A stretch of DNA of 64,000 nt, taken from positions 558,001 to 622,000 of the forward strand of contig CP128407.1 in assembly GCA_046846435.1 (NCBI GenBank), in the 5' to 3' direction. Shown here piece after piece: positions 42,728 through 50,971 of this stretch. Origin of the DNA: Nanosynbacter sp963524495. GTDB taxonomy: Bacteria; Patescibacteriota; Saccharimonadia; Saccharimonadales; Saccharimonadaceae. Within the stretch, counting starts at the first letter, position 1; each line of letters starts with the position of its first letter. The notes beneath the pieces were generated by a model that saw nothing but the letters and a program-made list of their open reading frames with translations, had not been told where the DNA came from and did not search any database. A program made the translations under genes and the position numbers.

Positions 42728-43624
42728 TTACCACATGTTTGTCAGATGGACCGACTTAAATCCATTCCAACCGTGACCAACTTCTGCTGAACCACTACTA
42801 AACGGCCAATTCATATTACCGCTATTTGTATATTGCAGCAACCGTCCGTCTTTCGTCCGACCGACAATATCCGCCAGGCCATCAGTATTCATATCACCGA
42901 GCATAATGGTATCAAACCCGTTCCAGCCATGACCGATTTGACGACCGCTCTCGAACATTGTCATCTTGTTGTCGCGTCCACGATTGAGATATGCCCACAT
43001 CGTACCGTCCTGGCGTACTGCGACGATATCATCATAACCATCACCATTCAAATCACCAGCAACAATCGATCGAACATTATTCCAACCGTGACCGATTTGA
43101 CGGGCTTCATCTGACACGAAATCATATGTCCCTTCAAGCTTCTTGTAGCGCAGATAGACCTTGCCTGCCATCAAGTTACCGTTAGCGTCGACATAAACAT
43201 GTGAGACTGGGCTATCCTTACCGTTCAATTTAGCAAATACCGCGCCACCACGATGGTCGATGTCGCTCGCAACTGGCTTGTCAGCAAATGGCGTCGTTGC
43301 TGAACCATTATTACGGAATACTTGAGCCTTTTGATTCTTTGAATAGGCAACGATATCCGGACGACCATCGCCATCCATGTCAGCAAATGTAATGTTTGTG
43401 TATTTGTTAAAGCCCTGCCCGATCTTTGTCGAACCGCCACTAAACGGCCAACCCGGGATAGCATTGTTCTGATACAGCCACAACGAGCCATCTTTGCTCA
43501 AGCCAACTGCGTCACTGAAGACAACACCCTCGGTAGCATTCGCAACTGGTGCGCCACTCAGCACCAAGCCAAACACCGTCGCCGACAGCCCAAGCGCCGT
43601 TACCGTTTTCTTTAGTATTCCCAT
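42728..43624 (-). CDS. Secreted FG-GAP/VCBS repeat protein
   Basis: 298 residues. A Sec signal (MGILKKTVTALGLSATVFGL, likely cut after ANA near 35) precedes repeated beta-propeller blades with calcium-type loops: ADMDGDGRPDIVAYS, GDLNGDGYDDIVAV, GDMNTDGLADIVGRT, each followed by GWN-type turns such as IGHGWNGFDTI. No LPXTG or membrane anchor is seen, so it may be released or held by partners. Blade sequences resemble those of actinobacterial secreted proteins. Start 43624 is fixed by GGAGGG 4 nt upstream. Confidence 0.82.
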   Translation of the reverse strand: MGILKKTVTALGLSATVFGLVLSGAPVANATEGVVFSDAVGLSKDGSLWLYQNNAIPGWPFSGGSTKIGQGFNKYTNITFADMDGDGRPDIVAYSKNQKAQVFRNNGSATTPFADKPVASDIDHRGGAVFAKLNGKDSPVSHVYVDANGNLMAGKVYLRYKKLEGTYDFVSDEARQIGHGWNNVRSIVAGDLNGDGYDDIVAVRQDGTMWAYLNRGRDNKMTMFESGRQIGHGWNGFDTIMLGDMNTDGLADIVGRTKDGRLLQYTNSGNMNWPFSSGSAEVGHGWNGFKSVHLTNMW

Positions 43625-43696
43625 ACGTCCCTCCACCGTCATAGACGGTATTTATTTAGTACACTCCTACCGTACTACGTTTTCTAAATAAAAGCA

Positions 43697-43723
43697 ATCC
43701 CGCTTGTGATTATCAAGCGGGAT
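43697..43723 (-). terminator. Rho-independent terminator of rpsJ
   Basis: ATCCCGCTTG pairs with CAAGCGGGAT (10 bp, 7-base loop), followed on the minus strand by TGCTTTTATTT. It lies 34 nt after the rpsJ stop and shows that S10 is transcribed without the rest of the S10 operon. Confidence 0.85.
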
Positions 43724-43756
43724 CGTGGTAAATTCTACTGTAGGACTAGCGACCAA

Positions 43757-44074
43757 TTACATCCGAATCTCGGCGTCAACACCAGCCGGTAAGCTCAGAT
43801 TCTGCAGGCTATCAATCGTTTTTGGCGTGGCATTGGTAATGTCAATGAGGCGCTTATGGGTGCGCATCTCGTAGCTCTCACCACCCATTTTATAGACGTG
43901 CGGGCTTTTTACCACCGTGTAGGTACTGCGGCGAGTCGGCAGCGGTACAGGGCCAGCCACACTTGCGCCGGTGCGAATTGCCGTATCAATAATTTGTTTT
44001 GCTGACTGGTCGATGACTTTATGGTCGTACGCTTTCAGGCGAATACGAATCTTGATACCAGTGTCTTGAGCCAT
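43757..44074 (-). CDS. rpsJ: 30S ribosomal protein S10
   Basis: 105 residues. KIRIRLKAYDHKVIDQSAKQ, GPVPLPTRRSTYTVVKSPH and the C-terminal LSLPAGVDAEIRM are canonical. ATG 44074 follows AAGGAGGAG; a longer in-frame start is rejected. A TATAAT box at 44167-44172 implies a structured leader of about 85-90 nt. The gene is monocistronic and separated from the rest of the usual S10 operon. Confidence 0.97.
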   Translation of the reverse strand: MAQDTGIKIRIRLKAYDHKVIDQSAKQIIDTAIRTGASVAGPVPLPTRRSTYTVVKSPHVYKMGGESYEMRTHKRLIDITNATPKTIDSLQNLSLPAGVDAEIRM

Positions 44075-44093
44075 AGCTCCTCCTTTATGTGCG

Positions 44094-44147
44094 ACTCCGT
44101 AACCTCTGCTCACGTCCGTGCCTCGCGGATGGCCGAGTTCTCGGAGT
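44094..44147 (-). promoter_or_regulatory. Structured 5' leader of rpsJ
   Basis: In RNA sense the leader starts ACTCCG and ends CGGAGT, closing an inner hairpin TCCG-CGAGGCA-CGGA (44115-44129). The alternative hairpin CCGAG-AA-CTCGG uses the same 5' strand, so the two folds exclude each other. The leader ends just before the Shine-Dalgarno. Autoregulation is a possibility; no known motif is recognised. Confidence 0.5.
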
Positions 44148-44166
44148 AAATTAATACTGTTTGGCG

Positions 44167-44172
44167 ATTATA
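44167..44172 (-). promoter_or_regulatory. -10 box of rpsJ
   Basis: TATAAT on the minus strand, 92 nt upstream of ATG 44074; no clear -35. Confidence 0.55.
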
Positions 44173-44192
44173 TCACAATACCTGAAGTATGG

Positions 44193-44807
44193 CTAGTCAA
44201 GAACTACCGGATTTGCTGCCACCCACTGACGCCACTGCGCGACATCTTCAATCGGCGGTCGATAACCCATAGCTTCACCCAACCGGCTCGCCGCCAAAAT
44301 ACAGGCTGCAATATAATCGGCATTAGCTTCGTGGTCAGACCGGACATATTCTTGGTATTGCTCACTAGTATAGTCCACCGGCAGAGGTACGATAGTATTA
44401 TCTATCTCACCAAAAACCCGCATTACCTTTTCGTCAAGCTGGATTATGTGCCCTAACTCATGACAAAACGCTATCAACCCGACGATTTGACGACCTATTT
44501 CTGCATCCTCAAGTCGCTCACGCGGCACACCCAGTCGAGACGACATCCGTGCTATAAGATTCGGACTAGACAGCGTCTCCCTTGTACCGATGACAATCAT
44601 TGGAATTTTCTCACCATTCCGTGTTTCACCCTCACCACCCCTGAAGTCACCACTGTTCTCATCAATAACAATTTGCATCTCCTCTAGTGTCCGAGCCGGA
44701 AACAAATTCAAGGCGGTCTCGTAAATATCACCTGCTAGCGGATTGATATACTCACCAAGTGTTTTGACTCTTAATTTTTGCTCTTTTTTGTGCGACAACT
44801 CTTCCAT
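44193..44807 (-). CDS. Putative zinc metallopeptidase
   Basis: 204 residues, exact family unknown. FCHELGHIIQL gives a HEXXH zinc site (H116, E117, H120) and DHEANADYIAACIL supplies a plausible third ligand E160 and D164, the spacing seen in zincins. No membrane helix or signal peptide, so it is probably cytoplasmic. No Shine-Dalgarno precedes the ATG; a TACAGT element ends 9 nt upstream. Located between lactate dehydrogenase and rpsJ. Confidence 0.65.
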   Translation of the reverse strand: MEELSHKKEQKLRVKTLGEYINPLAGDIYETALNLFPARTLEEMQIVIDENSGDFRGGEGETRNGEKIPMIVIGTRETLSSPNLIARMSSRLGVPRERLEDAEIGRQIVGLIAFCHELGHIIQLDEKVMRVFGEIDNTIVPLPVDYTSEQYQEYVRSDHEANADYIAACILAASRLGEAMGYRPPIEDVAQWRQWVAANPVVLD

Positions 44808-44848
44808 AGCAATCTAACTGTAACATATAATATTTATTCCGTCAAGCA

Positions 44849-45775
44849 TCACTCTAAACTACAAATTGCTTCTGTCACCACTTCGGCCGAATGACGTAGC
44901 GCCGCCTGTTCGCGCTCATTAAGCGGATATCCGGTCAAGATCTTCACACCATCCGCACAAATCGTTGATGGCAGGCCGAGCACTACATCGTGCAGTCCAT
45001 ACTCGCCCTCAACCAGTGAGCAGACTGGATAGACCGAGCATGATGACGAGCGTAGTGCCGAGACAATCTTGGAGATAACGAAACCAATTGCATAATATGT
45101 CGACCGCTTGGTCTCGATCACCCGGTACGCCCGCTGACGAATTTTCTCTTCAATGCCGTCGACCATCGCTGGCTTAAATCCCGGATAATCAGCGAGCGGC
45201 ACCTCACCGACTTGCGCTGATTCAATTGTCGCAAATGACGAATCACCATGCTCCCCTAGAATATAGGCGTCAACCTCTCGACTATGTACATCTAGCTGAT
45301 CCGCGATATACGACTTAAGCCGCGACGTATCAAGCGTTGTCCCCGTGCCAAACACCCGACTCTTTGGCAGGCCCGATTCTTTCAGCGCCACATACGTTAG
45401 TGCATCAACCGGATTTGATACCACAAGGATATACGGACGAGCACCGTTCCTCATAATATTTCTCACTGTCCCACGCATAATCTCAGCATTCACGCCGAGC
45501 AGCTCCAGTCGCGTCTGCCCCGGCTGTTGCGGTGCACCAGCGGTGATAACCACGATATCATCAGTCTTGATGTCATCATAACTACCAGGCCGCACCACGA
45601 CACACCGATCAATTCCCATTCCATCAGTGATATCCGCCGCTTGACCCCACGCCAAGTCAGGGTTGCGATCAATTAACACAATTTCCTCAACCACACTCCG
45701 TAGTGCGCAGGCGTATGCCGCTGTCGCACCGACCATACCGCCTGCACCGACGACCACCAACTTCTGTTTATTCAT
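44849..45775 (-). CDS. ldh: L-lactate dehydrogenase
   Basis: Reduces pyruvate to lactate with NADH in fermentation. 308 residues. VVVGAGGMVGATAAYACAL is the NAD-binding loop, the specificity loop reads APQQPGQTRLEL with the Gln typical of LDH rather than MDH, and the catalytic histidine is in YILGEHGDSSFATIES. ATG follows GGAGAC. Malate dehydrogenase is less likely because of the Gln. Confidence 0.92.
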   Translation of the reverse strand: MNKQKLVVVGAGGMVGATAAYACALRSVVEEIVLIDRNPDLAWGQAADITDGMGIDRCVVVRPGSYDDIKTDDIVVITAGAPQQPGQTRLELLGVNAEIMRGTVRNIMRNGARPYILVVSNPVDALTYVALKESGLPKSRVFGTGTTLDTSRLKSYIADQLDVHSREVDAYILGEHGDSSFATIESAQVGEVPLADYPGFKPAMVDGIEEKIRQRAYRVIETKRSTYYAIGFVISKIVSALRSSSCSVYPVCSLVEGEYGLHDVVLGLPSTICADGVKILTGYPLNEREQAALRHSAEVVTEAICSLE

Positions 45776-45876
45776 GTCTGTCTCCTGATTTTTTATTGCA
45801 ATAACCCCTCTACTGTAACGCTATCTCGTTAACTTGTCAAACTGTTCATGACAGTCCATTGACAATGTAGCCCATC

Positions 45877-45906
45877 AAAAATCCCCCAGTTTCCCAGGGG
45901 ATTTTT
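45877..45906 (-). terminator. Rho-independent terminator of tuf
   Basis: AAAAATCCCC pairs with GGGGATTTTT around a 10-base loop, 18 nt after the tuf stop. The A and T flanks make it potentially bidirectional. Confidence 0.85.
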
Positions 45907-45924
45907 ATGCTTAGGTTATAAAGA

Positions 45925-47109
45925 TTATTTGTTAATCTTTGTTACCACACCAGCACCAACGGTACGGCCGCCTTCGCGGATGGCAAAGTTCAAACCTTGC
46001 TCCATAGCGATTGGGGCGAGCAACTTAACCTTGAAGGTTACGGTGTCGCCTGGCATGACCATTTCTTTGTCGGCTGGCAGCTCAACTTCACCCGTCACGT
46101 CAGTGGTGCGGAAGTAGAACTGTGGCTTGTAACCCTTGGAGAATGGAGTGTGGCGACCGCCCTCTTCCTTCTTCAAGATGTACACTTCAGCCTCAAACTC
46201 GGTGTGCGGCGTAATGGTGCCTGGCTTTGCCAAGACCTGGCCACGCTCAATGTCAGTCCGCTCAATACCGCGTAGCAAGACACCAGCGTTGTCGCCTGCT
46301 TGACCCTGATCCAGAGACTTCTTAAATGCCTCAATACCAGTGACTACTGATTTCTGAGTTGGGCGGATACCAACGATTTCAACCTCGTCGTTCAGCTTAA
46401 CAACACCCTGCTCAATACGACCGGTTGCCACAGTACCGCGACCCTTGATTGAGAAGACGTCCTCAATTGGCATAATGAACGGCTTATCCATGTCGCGTGG
46501 TGGCTCTGGGATGTAGCTATCCATCGCCTCAACCAGTTCCATGATGGCGTCTTCGTACTTCTCGTCGCCTTCCAGCGCCTTAAGAGCCGAGCCCTTAATA
46601 ATTGGAGCATTCTCGTCAAAGCCGTTCTTAGCAAGCAGCTCGCGGACTTCCTCTTCAATCAGCTCGACCATGTCTGCGTCAGCCATGTCCATCTTGTTAA
46701 GGAATACAACGATCTTTGGCACACCAACCTGCTTTGCCAACAAGACGTGCTCGCGGGTTTGCGGCATTGGGCCGTCGGTTGCAGCAATCACCAAGATTGC
46801 GCCGTCAACCTGGGCAGCACCGGTAATCATATTCTTGACGTAGTCAGCGTGGCCTGGCATGTCAACGTGTGCGTAGTGACGGTTCGGTGACTCGTATTCT
46901 TGGTGCGAGCTGGCGATCGTAATACCGCGCTGGCGCTCTTCTGGTGCGTTGTCGATCTGGTCGTACGCAATTGGTTTGTTAACTGCGCTTGGGAGGCGCT
47001 TTGCGAGCACTGCCGTAATTGCGGCGGTCAGTGTCGTCTTGCCGTGGTCAACGTGGCCCATAGTACCGACGTTCACGTGCGGCTTGCTTCGGTCAAATGC
47101 ATCTGCCAT
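45925..47109 (-). CDS. tuf: Elongation factor Tu
   Basis: GTPase delivering aminoacyl-tRNA to the ribosome. 394 residues: GTMGHVDHGKTTLTAAIT near 16-33, DMPGHADYVKNMITGAAQVD, NKMDMAD and domains 2 and 3 ending GGRTVGAGVVTKINK. TATAAT at 47133-47138 gives a leader of only about 17 nt that begins with AAGGAG. In many bacteria rpsJ follows tuf; here ldh and a zincin gene intervene. Confidence 0.98.
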   Translation of the reverse strand: MADAFDRSKPHVNVGTMGHVDHGKTTLTAAITAVLAKRLPSAVNKPIAYDQIDNAPEERQRGITIASSHQEYESPNRHYAHVDMPGHADYVKNMITGAAQVDGAILVIAATDGPMPQTREHVLLAKQVGVPKIVVFLNKMDMADADMVELIEEEVRELLAKNGFDENAPIIKGSALKALEGDEKYEDAIMELVEAMDSYIPEPPRDMDKPFIMPIEDVFSIKGRGTVATGRIEQGVVKLNDEVEIVGIRPTQKSVVTGIEAFKKSLDQGQAGDNAGVLLRGIERTDIERGQVLAKPGTITPHTEFEAEVYILKKEEGGRHTPFSKGYKPQFYFRTTDVTGEVELPADKEMVMPGDTVTFKVKLLAPIAMEQGLNFAIREGGRTVGAGVVTKINK

Positions 47110-47132
47110 TTGTAGAAGTTCTCCTTTACTTA

Positions 47133-47138
47133 ATTATA
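47133..47138 (-). promoter_or_regulatory. -10 box of tuf
   Basis: TATAAT on the minus strand. The predicted transcript starts near the AAGGAG at 47121-47126, giving a minimal Shine-Dalgarno leader. Confidence 0.6.
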
Positions 47139-47200
47139 TTTTCACGCGGGTACAGTCCATTAAACAGACCTCACGGCGTATGTTCTTGATTATAACTGGT

Positions 47201-47230
47201 TTGCAAACTGTTGTAAATAGGGTTTATACT
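47201..47230 (+). promoter_or_regulatory. Promoter, leaderless membrane protein gene
   Basis: TTGCAA (47201-47206), 18-nt spacer, TATACT (47225-47230), then 7 nt to ATG 47238. Both promoter elements are visible here. Confidence 0.7.
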
Positions 47231-47237
47231 ATAGGGC

Positions 47238-47756
47238 ATGAGTATCTTTTCTAAGAAAGTAACACCCGAAGCAGCTCGCGCTGGTGTGTACCCAAAACGA
47301 TTATCGTATGACGAGCGTCAGGAGCTAAATGCCGAGTATGATCGTCGTCATCAAACCAGTCTACCGAAGCTACCCTCCTTAAGTATCGCCTTCCTTCTAA
47401 CCATAGCGCTCGCAGCAACCTGGATGTTCATCAAGCTCACCACCTTATTTATCAAGGCCAGCGGACAGTCTGCCGTCTTTCTATTATTCTTTCTATTTAT
47501 CTTCATCGCGATCTGCTACGGTATCACATTTTTCTACGTCAAGCGCACCCTTGATAGACTCAGCGTTAGTGGTACGAAATTTGTTATTGTTTACCTCGCG
47601 CTCATTGGCACCGTACTTGGGTGCTGCCACCAACTCGGTATCGCTCCCTTTCACGCACTTCTGTCACTACCGCTCCCAACTTTGTTAGTCGCTACTGGTG
47701 GACACTACATTGCGACGAGTATACTTGCTAAGTGCTGTATTCATTTTGAGTGGTAA
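47238..47756 (+). CDS. Membrane protein, unknown function
   Basis: 172 residues, not recognised. A soluble basic N-terminus (about 1-45, with RLSYDERQELNAEYDRRHQ) is followed by four helices near 50-70, 80-102, 117-137 and 143-162. The leaderless promoter is unusually clear, supporting a real gene. It is monocistronic, between tuf (divergent) and glmS. Confidence 0.65.
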   Translation: MSIFSKKVTPEAARAGVYPKRLSYDERQELNAEYDRRHQTSLPKLPSLSIAFLLTIALAATWMFIKLTTLFIKASGQSAVFLLFFLFIFIAICYGITFFYVKRTLDRLSVSGTKFVIVYLALIGTVLGCCHQLGIAPFHALLSLPLPTLLVATGGHYIATSILAKCCIHFEW

Positions 47757-47822
47757 TAGTAATTATTGTATTATATACAACACTTTCTTACAGTAGTAAA
47801 TTGTTGTAATTATTACTTTTTA

Positions 47823-47852
47823 TTGGTTATTTTCTCTATGATGTCTTATACT
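47823..47852 (+). promoter_or_regulatory. Promoter of glmS
   Basis: TTGGTT (47823-47828), 18-nt spacer, TATACT (47847-47852). The leader of about 34 nt holds AAAGGAG before ATG 47893; there is no room for a glmS ribozyme. Confidence 0.65.
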
Positions 47853-47892
47853 GAGAGGCGTGTATCAGTTAATGCTAAAGGAGAAATAATGT

Positions 47893-49719
47893 ATGTGTGG
47901 AATTGTTGGCTATATCGGTGAGCGCGAGGCGCAGAACATCCTTGTCGCTGAACTAAAGCGGCTTGAGTACCGCGGCTATGACAGCGCCGGAATTGTCACC
48001 CTGTCGGGTTCTGCCACACCAACCCTGCTGCGCACCAAAGGCAAGGTGGCAGCGCTGGAAGAGCTCGTCGGACAACATAAGACGAGCGATACGGTCGGCA
48101 TCGGACACACCCGCTGGGCAACACATGGCGAACCAAGCAAGCGCAACGCGCACCCACACCACGTTGGTGAGATTTATCTAGTGCACAATGGCATTATTGA
48201 GAACTACCAAGATCTCAAAACAATGTTGGCCAGTCATGAGTACGAATTTAAGAGCGATACCGATAGCGAGGTGCTGGCGGCCCTGATTGACTATCTGCGG
48301 CGTGACTCACCAGACTTACTGACAGCAGTCACCGGTGCATTGAAAATGGTGGTCGGGGCGTACGGTATCGCGGTGTTTGACACCACAAACCCCGAAGAAA
48401 TTATCGTGGCTCGCCAAGGCAGCCCGCTGATCATTGGCGTCGGAGATGGCGAAACATATATCGCTAGTGACGCTTCGGCGCTGGTTGGCTACACCAATCA
48501 AGTGGTGTATCTACACGATGGTGAAATTGGCCGCTGTACTCGCAGCGGGCTAGAACTACAGACAATTGAATCGCAAAAGCTTGACGTCAAGATCGAAATG
48601 CTCGACATGGATATGCAGGCGATTCAGAAGCAGGGCTTTGACCATTTCCTCGCCAAAGAAATTTATGAACAGCCAACCAGCCTCGCCGCCACACTGGCCG
48701 GCCGCGTACTGCCTGAACAGAAATATGCGCGCCTCGGCGGTCTCAACATGAGCGATGATGAACTGCGCCACGTTAAACATGTCATCATCGTTGGCTGCGG
48801 CACTGCCTACTTTGCTGGTGTGCAAGCCAGCTACTTTATTGAGCAACTGACCGATGACGTGACTATCAGCGTCGAGATCGCCAGTGAGCTACGCTACCGC
48901 GCATTCAACGTACCTGAACACTCGGTCGCTATGATTGTTAGCCAGAGTGGCGAAACGGCCGACACCCTTGCCTGCCTGAATGAATTGAAGCGACGTGGCG
49001 TTAAATGCCTCGGCGTCGTCAATGCCGTCGGCAGTACAATCGCCCGAGCGGTTGATGGCGGCGTGTACTTGCACGTTGGCGCCGAGATTAGTGTCGCCAG
49101 CACCAAGGCCTTTACCTCACAAGTCGCTGCTCTGACGATCTTTGGTATCATGCTCGCTAATGCCAAGGGTACCAACCCACAATTTATTGATGAATTTGTG
49201 CAAGAATTAGCGATACTACCAAGCGAGATCCAAAAAGTCCTCGATAAACAAGGTGCTGAGATACCTTCCATCGCTAGGGCGTATGCTGATTACAATCACG
49301 CACTCTACATCGGCCGCGATACACTTTATCCGATCGCCATGGAGGGCGCGCTGAAACTCAAGGAGGTGAGTTACATTCATGCTGAAGCGTATGCCGCCGG
49401 CGAGCTGAAGCATGGCCCGATCGCCCTGATTGATGATCGTTTCTTTGAGGTCTGCTATATCCAAGACAACTGGCTGTACGAGAAGTCGCAGAGCAACTTG
49501 ATCGAGATGAACACTCGTGGCGCTCATGCCATTGTTATCACCGATACGACGAAAAAGGTGCCAGGCGAAACCGTTATCCGCGTCTCAACCAAATTGACGC
49601 ACCTCACGCCGCTCTTGTTCAATGTCGTGTCGCAGCTCCTAGCCTATCACGTGGCTGTCAGGCGCGGTCATGATGTCGATCAGCCACGCAATCTGGCCAA
49701 GAGCGTGACGGTCGAATAA
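47893..49719 (+). CDS. glmS: Glutamine-fructose-6-phosphate aminotransferase
   Basis: Makes glucosamine-6-phosphate for peptidoglycan precursors. 608 residues. The glutaminase domain starts MCGIVGYIGE with nucleophile Cys2 and contains GIGHTRWATHG and HNGIIENYQDL. Two SIS domains follow, VGCGTAYFAGVQASYFIEQL with SQSGETADTLA and then YIGRDTLYPIAMEGALKLKE; the tail DVDQPRNLAKSVTVE is canonical. Shine-Dalgarno AAAGGAG. Confidence 0.97.
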   Translation: MCGIVGYIGEREAQNILVAELKRLEYRGYDSAGIVTLSGSATPTLLRTKGKVAALEELVGQHKTSDTVGIGHTRWATHGEPSKRNAHPHHVGEIYLVHNGIIENYQDLKTMLASHEYEFKSDTDSEVLAALIDYLRRDSPDLLTAVTGALKMVVGAYGIAVFDTTNPEEIIVARQGSPLIIGVGDGETYIASDASALVGYTNQVVYLHDGEIGRCTRSGLELQTIESQKLDVKIEMLDMDMQAIQKQGFDHFLAKEIYEQPTSLAATLAGRVLPEQKYARLGGLNMSDDELRHVKHVIIVGCGTAYFAGVQASYFIEQLTDDVTISVEIASELRYRAFNVPEHSVAMIVSQSGETADTLACLNELKRRGVKCLGVVNAVGSTIARAVDGGVYLHVGAEISVASTKAFTSQVAALTIFGIMLANAKGTNPQFIDEFVQELAILPSEIQKVLDKQGAEIPSIARAYADYNHALYIGRDTLYPIAMEGALKLKEVSYIHAEAYAAGELKHGPIALIDDRFFEVCYIQDNWLYEKSQSNLIEMNTRGAHAIVITDTTKKVPGETVIRVSTKLTHLTPLLFNVVSQLLAYHVAVRRGHDVDQPRNLAKSVTVE

Positions 49720-49729
49720 TGCTCTCGCG

Positions 49730-50932
49730 CTAGTGGCGATAGTACGTCGCTAAAAACGCCTCGCGAAACTCGTAAAATGTTCCGTCCTCTAGGCTGGCGC
49801 GGATATCATCAACTAGTTTGACGATAAATCGTTCATTGTGAATCGACAGCAACGTACCAGCCAGAGATTCGCGGGCATGGAGTAAATGACAGAGATAGGC
49901 GGCGGTATAATGGCGGCAGGTATAGCAATCGCAATCTTCCATAATTGGTTCAAACAGTTCGCGGTATTTCTGGCCGCGAACATTGACTCGACCACACGGC
50001 GTGTAGGCCGCGCCGTTTCTGGCCACACGTGTCGGACTGACGCAGTCAAAGGTATCAATTCCCTGCTCAATCGCCGCAAAGATATCGTCTGGCTCGGAGA
50101 TACCAAGCAAATGCCGCGGCTTGTTCTCGGGCAAGATCTGATTGACCCACTGAATCGTCTGCGCCATGGTTTCCTTTTCCAGCGCGCCGCCGATGCCGTA
50201 GCCATCAAAATCCATCGCGCCTAAAAATTCAGCCGTTTGCTTGCGTAAATCTTCATAATTTGCGCCTTGCAGCACGCCAAACAACGCTTGATACGGCTTG
50301 TCGGGACGAGATTCCCGCAGACGTTTAACCTCCACCAAACTCCGCTCCGCCCACGCATGCGTCCGCGCCAATGCCTCCACCTGATAATCATATGGATCAA
50401 TCAGCGAGGTCAGTTCATCAAAGGCAAAGGTAATATCCGCACCAATGCCCGCCTGAATTTGCATGGATAATTCCGGCGTAAATTTATGGTACGAGCCGTC
50501 CAGGTGCGATTTGAACATCACGCCGTTTTCGTCAACCCAAGCGTGGCGCGACGATTTTTTAGCGATGGCGATTTCCTCATCAACGTCGGTACTCATAGCC
50601 AGCACTTTCTTAAAGCCCGAGCCCAGACTTAGCACCTGAAAGCCGCCGCTATCAGTGAATGTCGGCCCGCCCCAGTGCATAAACTTGCCCAAATAACCAG
50701 CCTTTTCAATCAATTCATGACCCGGCTGCAAATACAGATGATAGGCATTCGCCAGCACCGCCTGCGCACCAACATCCGCCACCATCTCGGGCAACATCGC
50801 CTTGACGTTAGCCTTAGTGCCGACCACGATAAATGCCGGTGTTTTAATATCCCCATGCGGCGTATGAATAATGCCAGTGCGCGCCAGCGTGTCGCCAAGC
50901 CTAGCAGTGATCTCAAAAGAAAACGGTTTCAT
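49730..50932 (-). CDS. tgt: Queuine tRNA-ribosyltransferase
   Basis: Replaces guanine-34 in GUN anticodons with a queuosine precursor. 400 residues. DSGGFQVLSLGSG is the substrate motif, YGIGGALEKETM and PRHLLGISEPDDI follow, and the zinc site CDCYTCRHYTAAYLCHL is complete. No queuosine synthesis genes are near, so a scavenged base is likely (inference). ATG 50932 is 7 nt after TATAAT; a longer frame is rejected. Divergent from glgB, 39 nt apart. Confidence 0.95.
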   Translation of the reverse strand: MKPFSFEITARLGDTLARTGIIHTPHGDIKTPAFIVVGTKANVKAMLPEMVADVGAQAVLANAYHLYLQPGHELIEKAGYLGKFMHWGGPTFTDSGGFQVLSLGSGFKKVLAMSTDVDEEIAIAKKSSRHAWVDENGVMFKSHLDGSYHKFTPELSMQIQAGIGADITFAFDELTSLIDPYDYQVEALARTHAWAERSLVEVKRLRESRPDKPYQALFGVLQGANYEDLRKQTAEFLGAMDFDGYGIGGALEKETMAQTIQWVNQILPENKPRHLLGISEPDDIFAAIEQGIDTFDCVSPTRVARNGAAYTPCGRVNVRGQKYRELFEPIMEDCDCYTCRHYTAAYLCHLLHARESLAGTLLSIHNERFIVKLVDDIRASLEDGTFYEFREAFLATYYRH

Positions 50933-50939
50933 TTGATAG

Positions 50940-50945
50940 ATTATA
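50940..50945 (-). promoter_or_regulatory. -10 box, leaderless tgt
   Basis: TATAAT on the minus strand ending 7 nt before ATG 50932. Confidence 0.65.
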
Positions 50946-50959
50946 TCAGTTTTTTCCGC

Positions 50960-50965
50960 TACACT
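50960..50965 (+). promoter_or_regulatory. -10 box, leaderless glgB
   Basis: TACACT ending 6 nt before ATG 50972; only 14 nt separate it from the divergent tgt box. Confidence 0.6.
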
Positions 50966-50971
50966 ATAACC

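Noticed and set aside
47853..47892. glmS ribozyme
   Set aside because: The leader between promoter and ATG is only about 34 nt, too short for the ribozyme, and carries a normal Shine-Dalgarno.
50675..50971. N-terminal extension of glgB
   Set aside because: It is antisense to tgt, unrelated to branching enzymes, and lies upstream of the glgB promoter.
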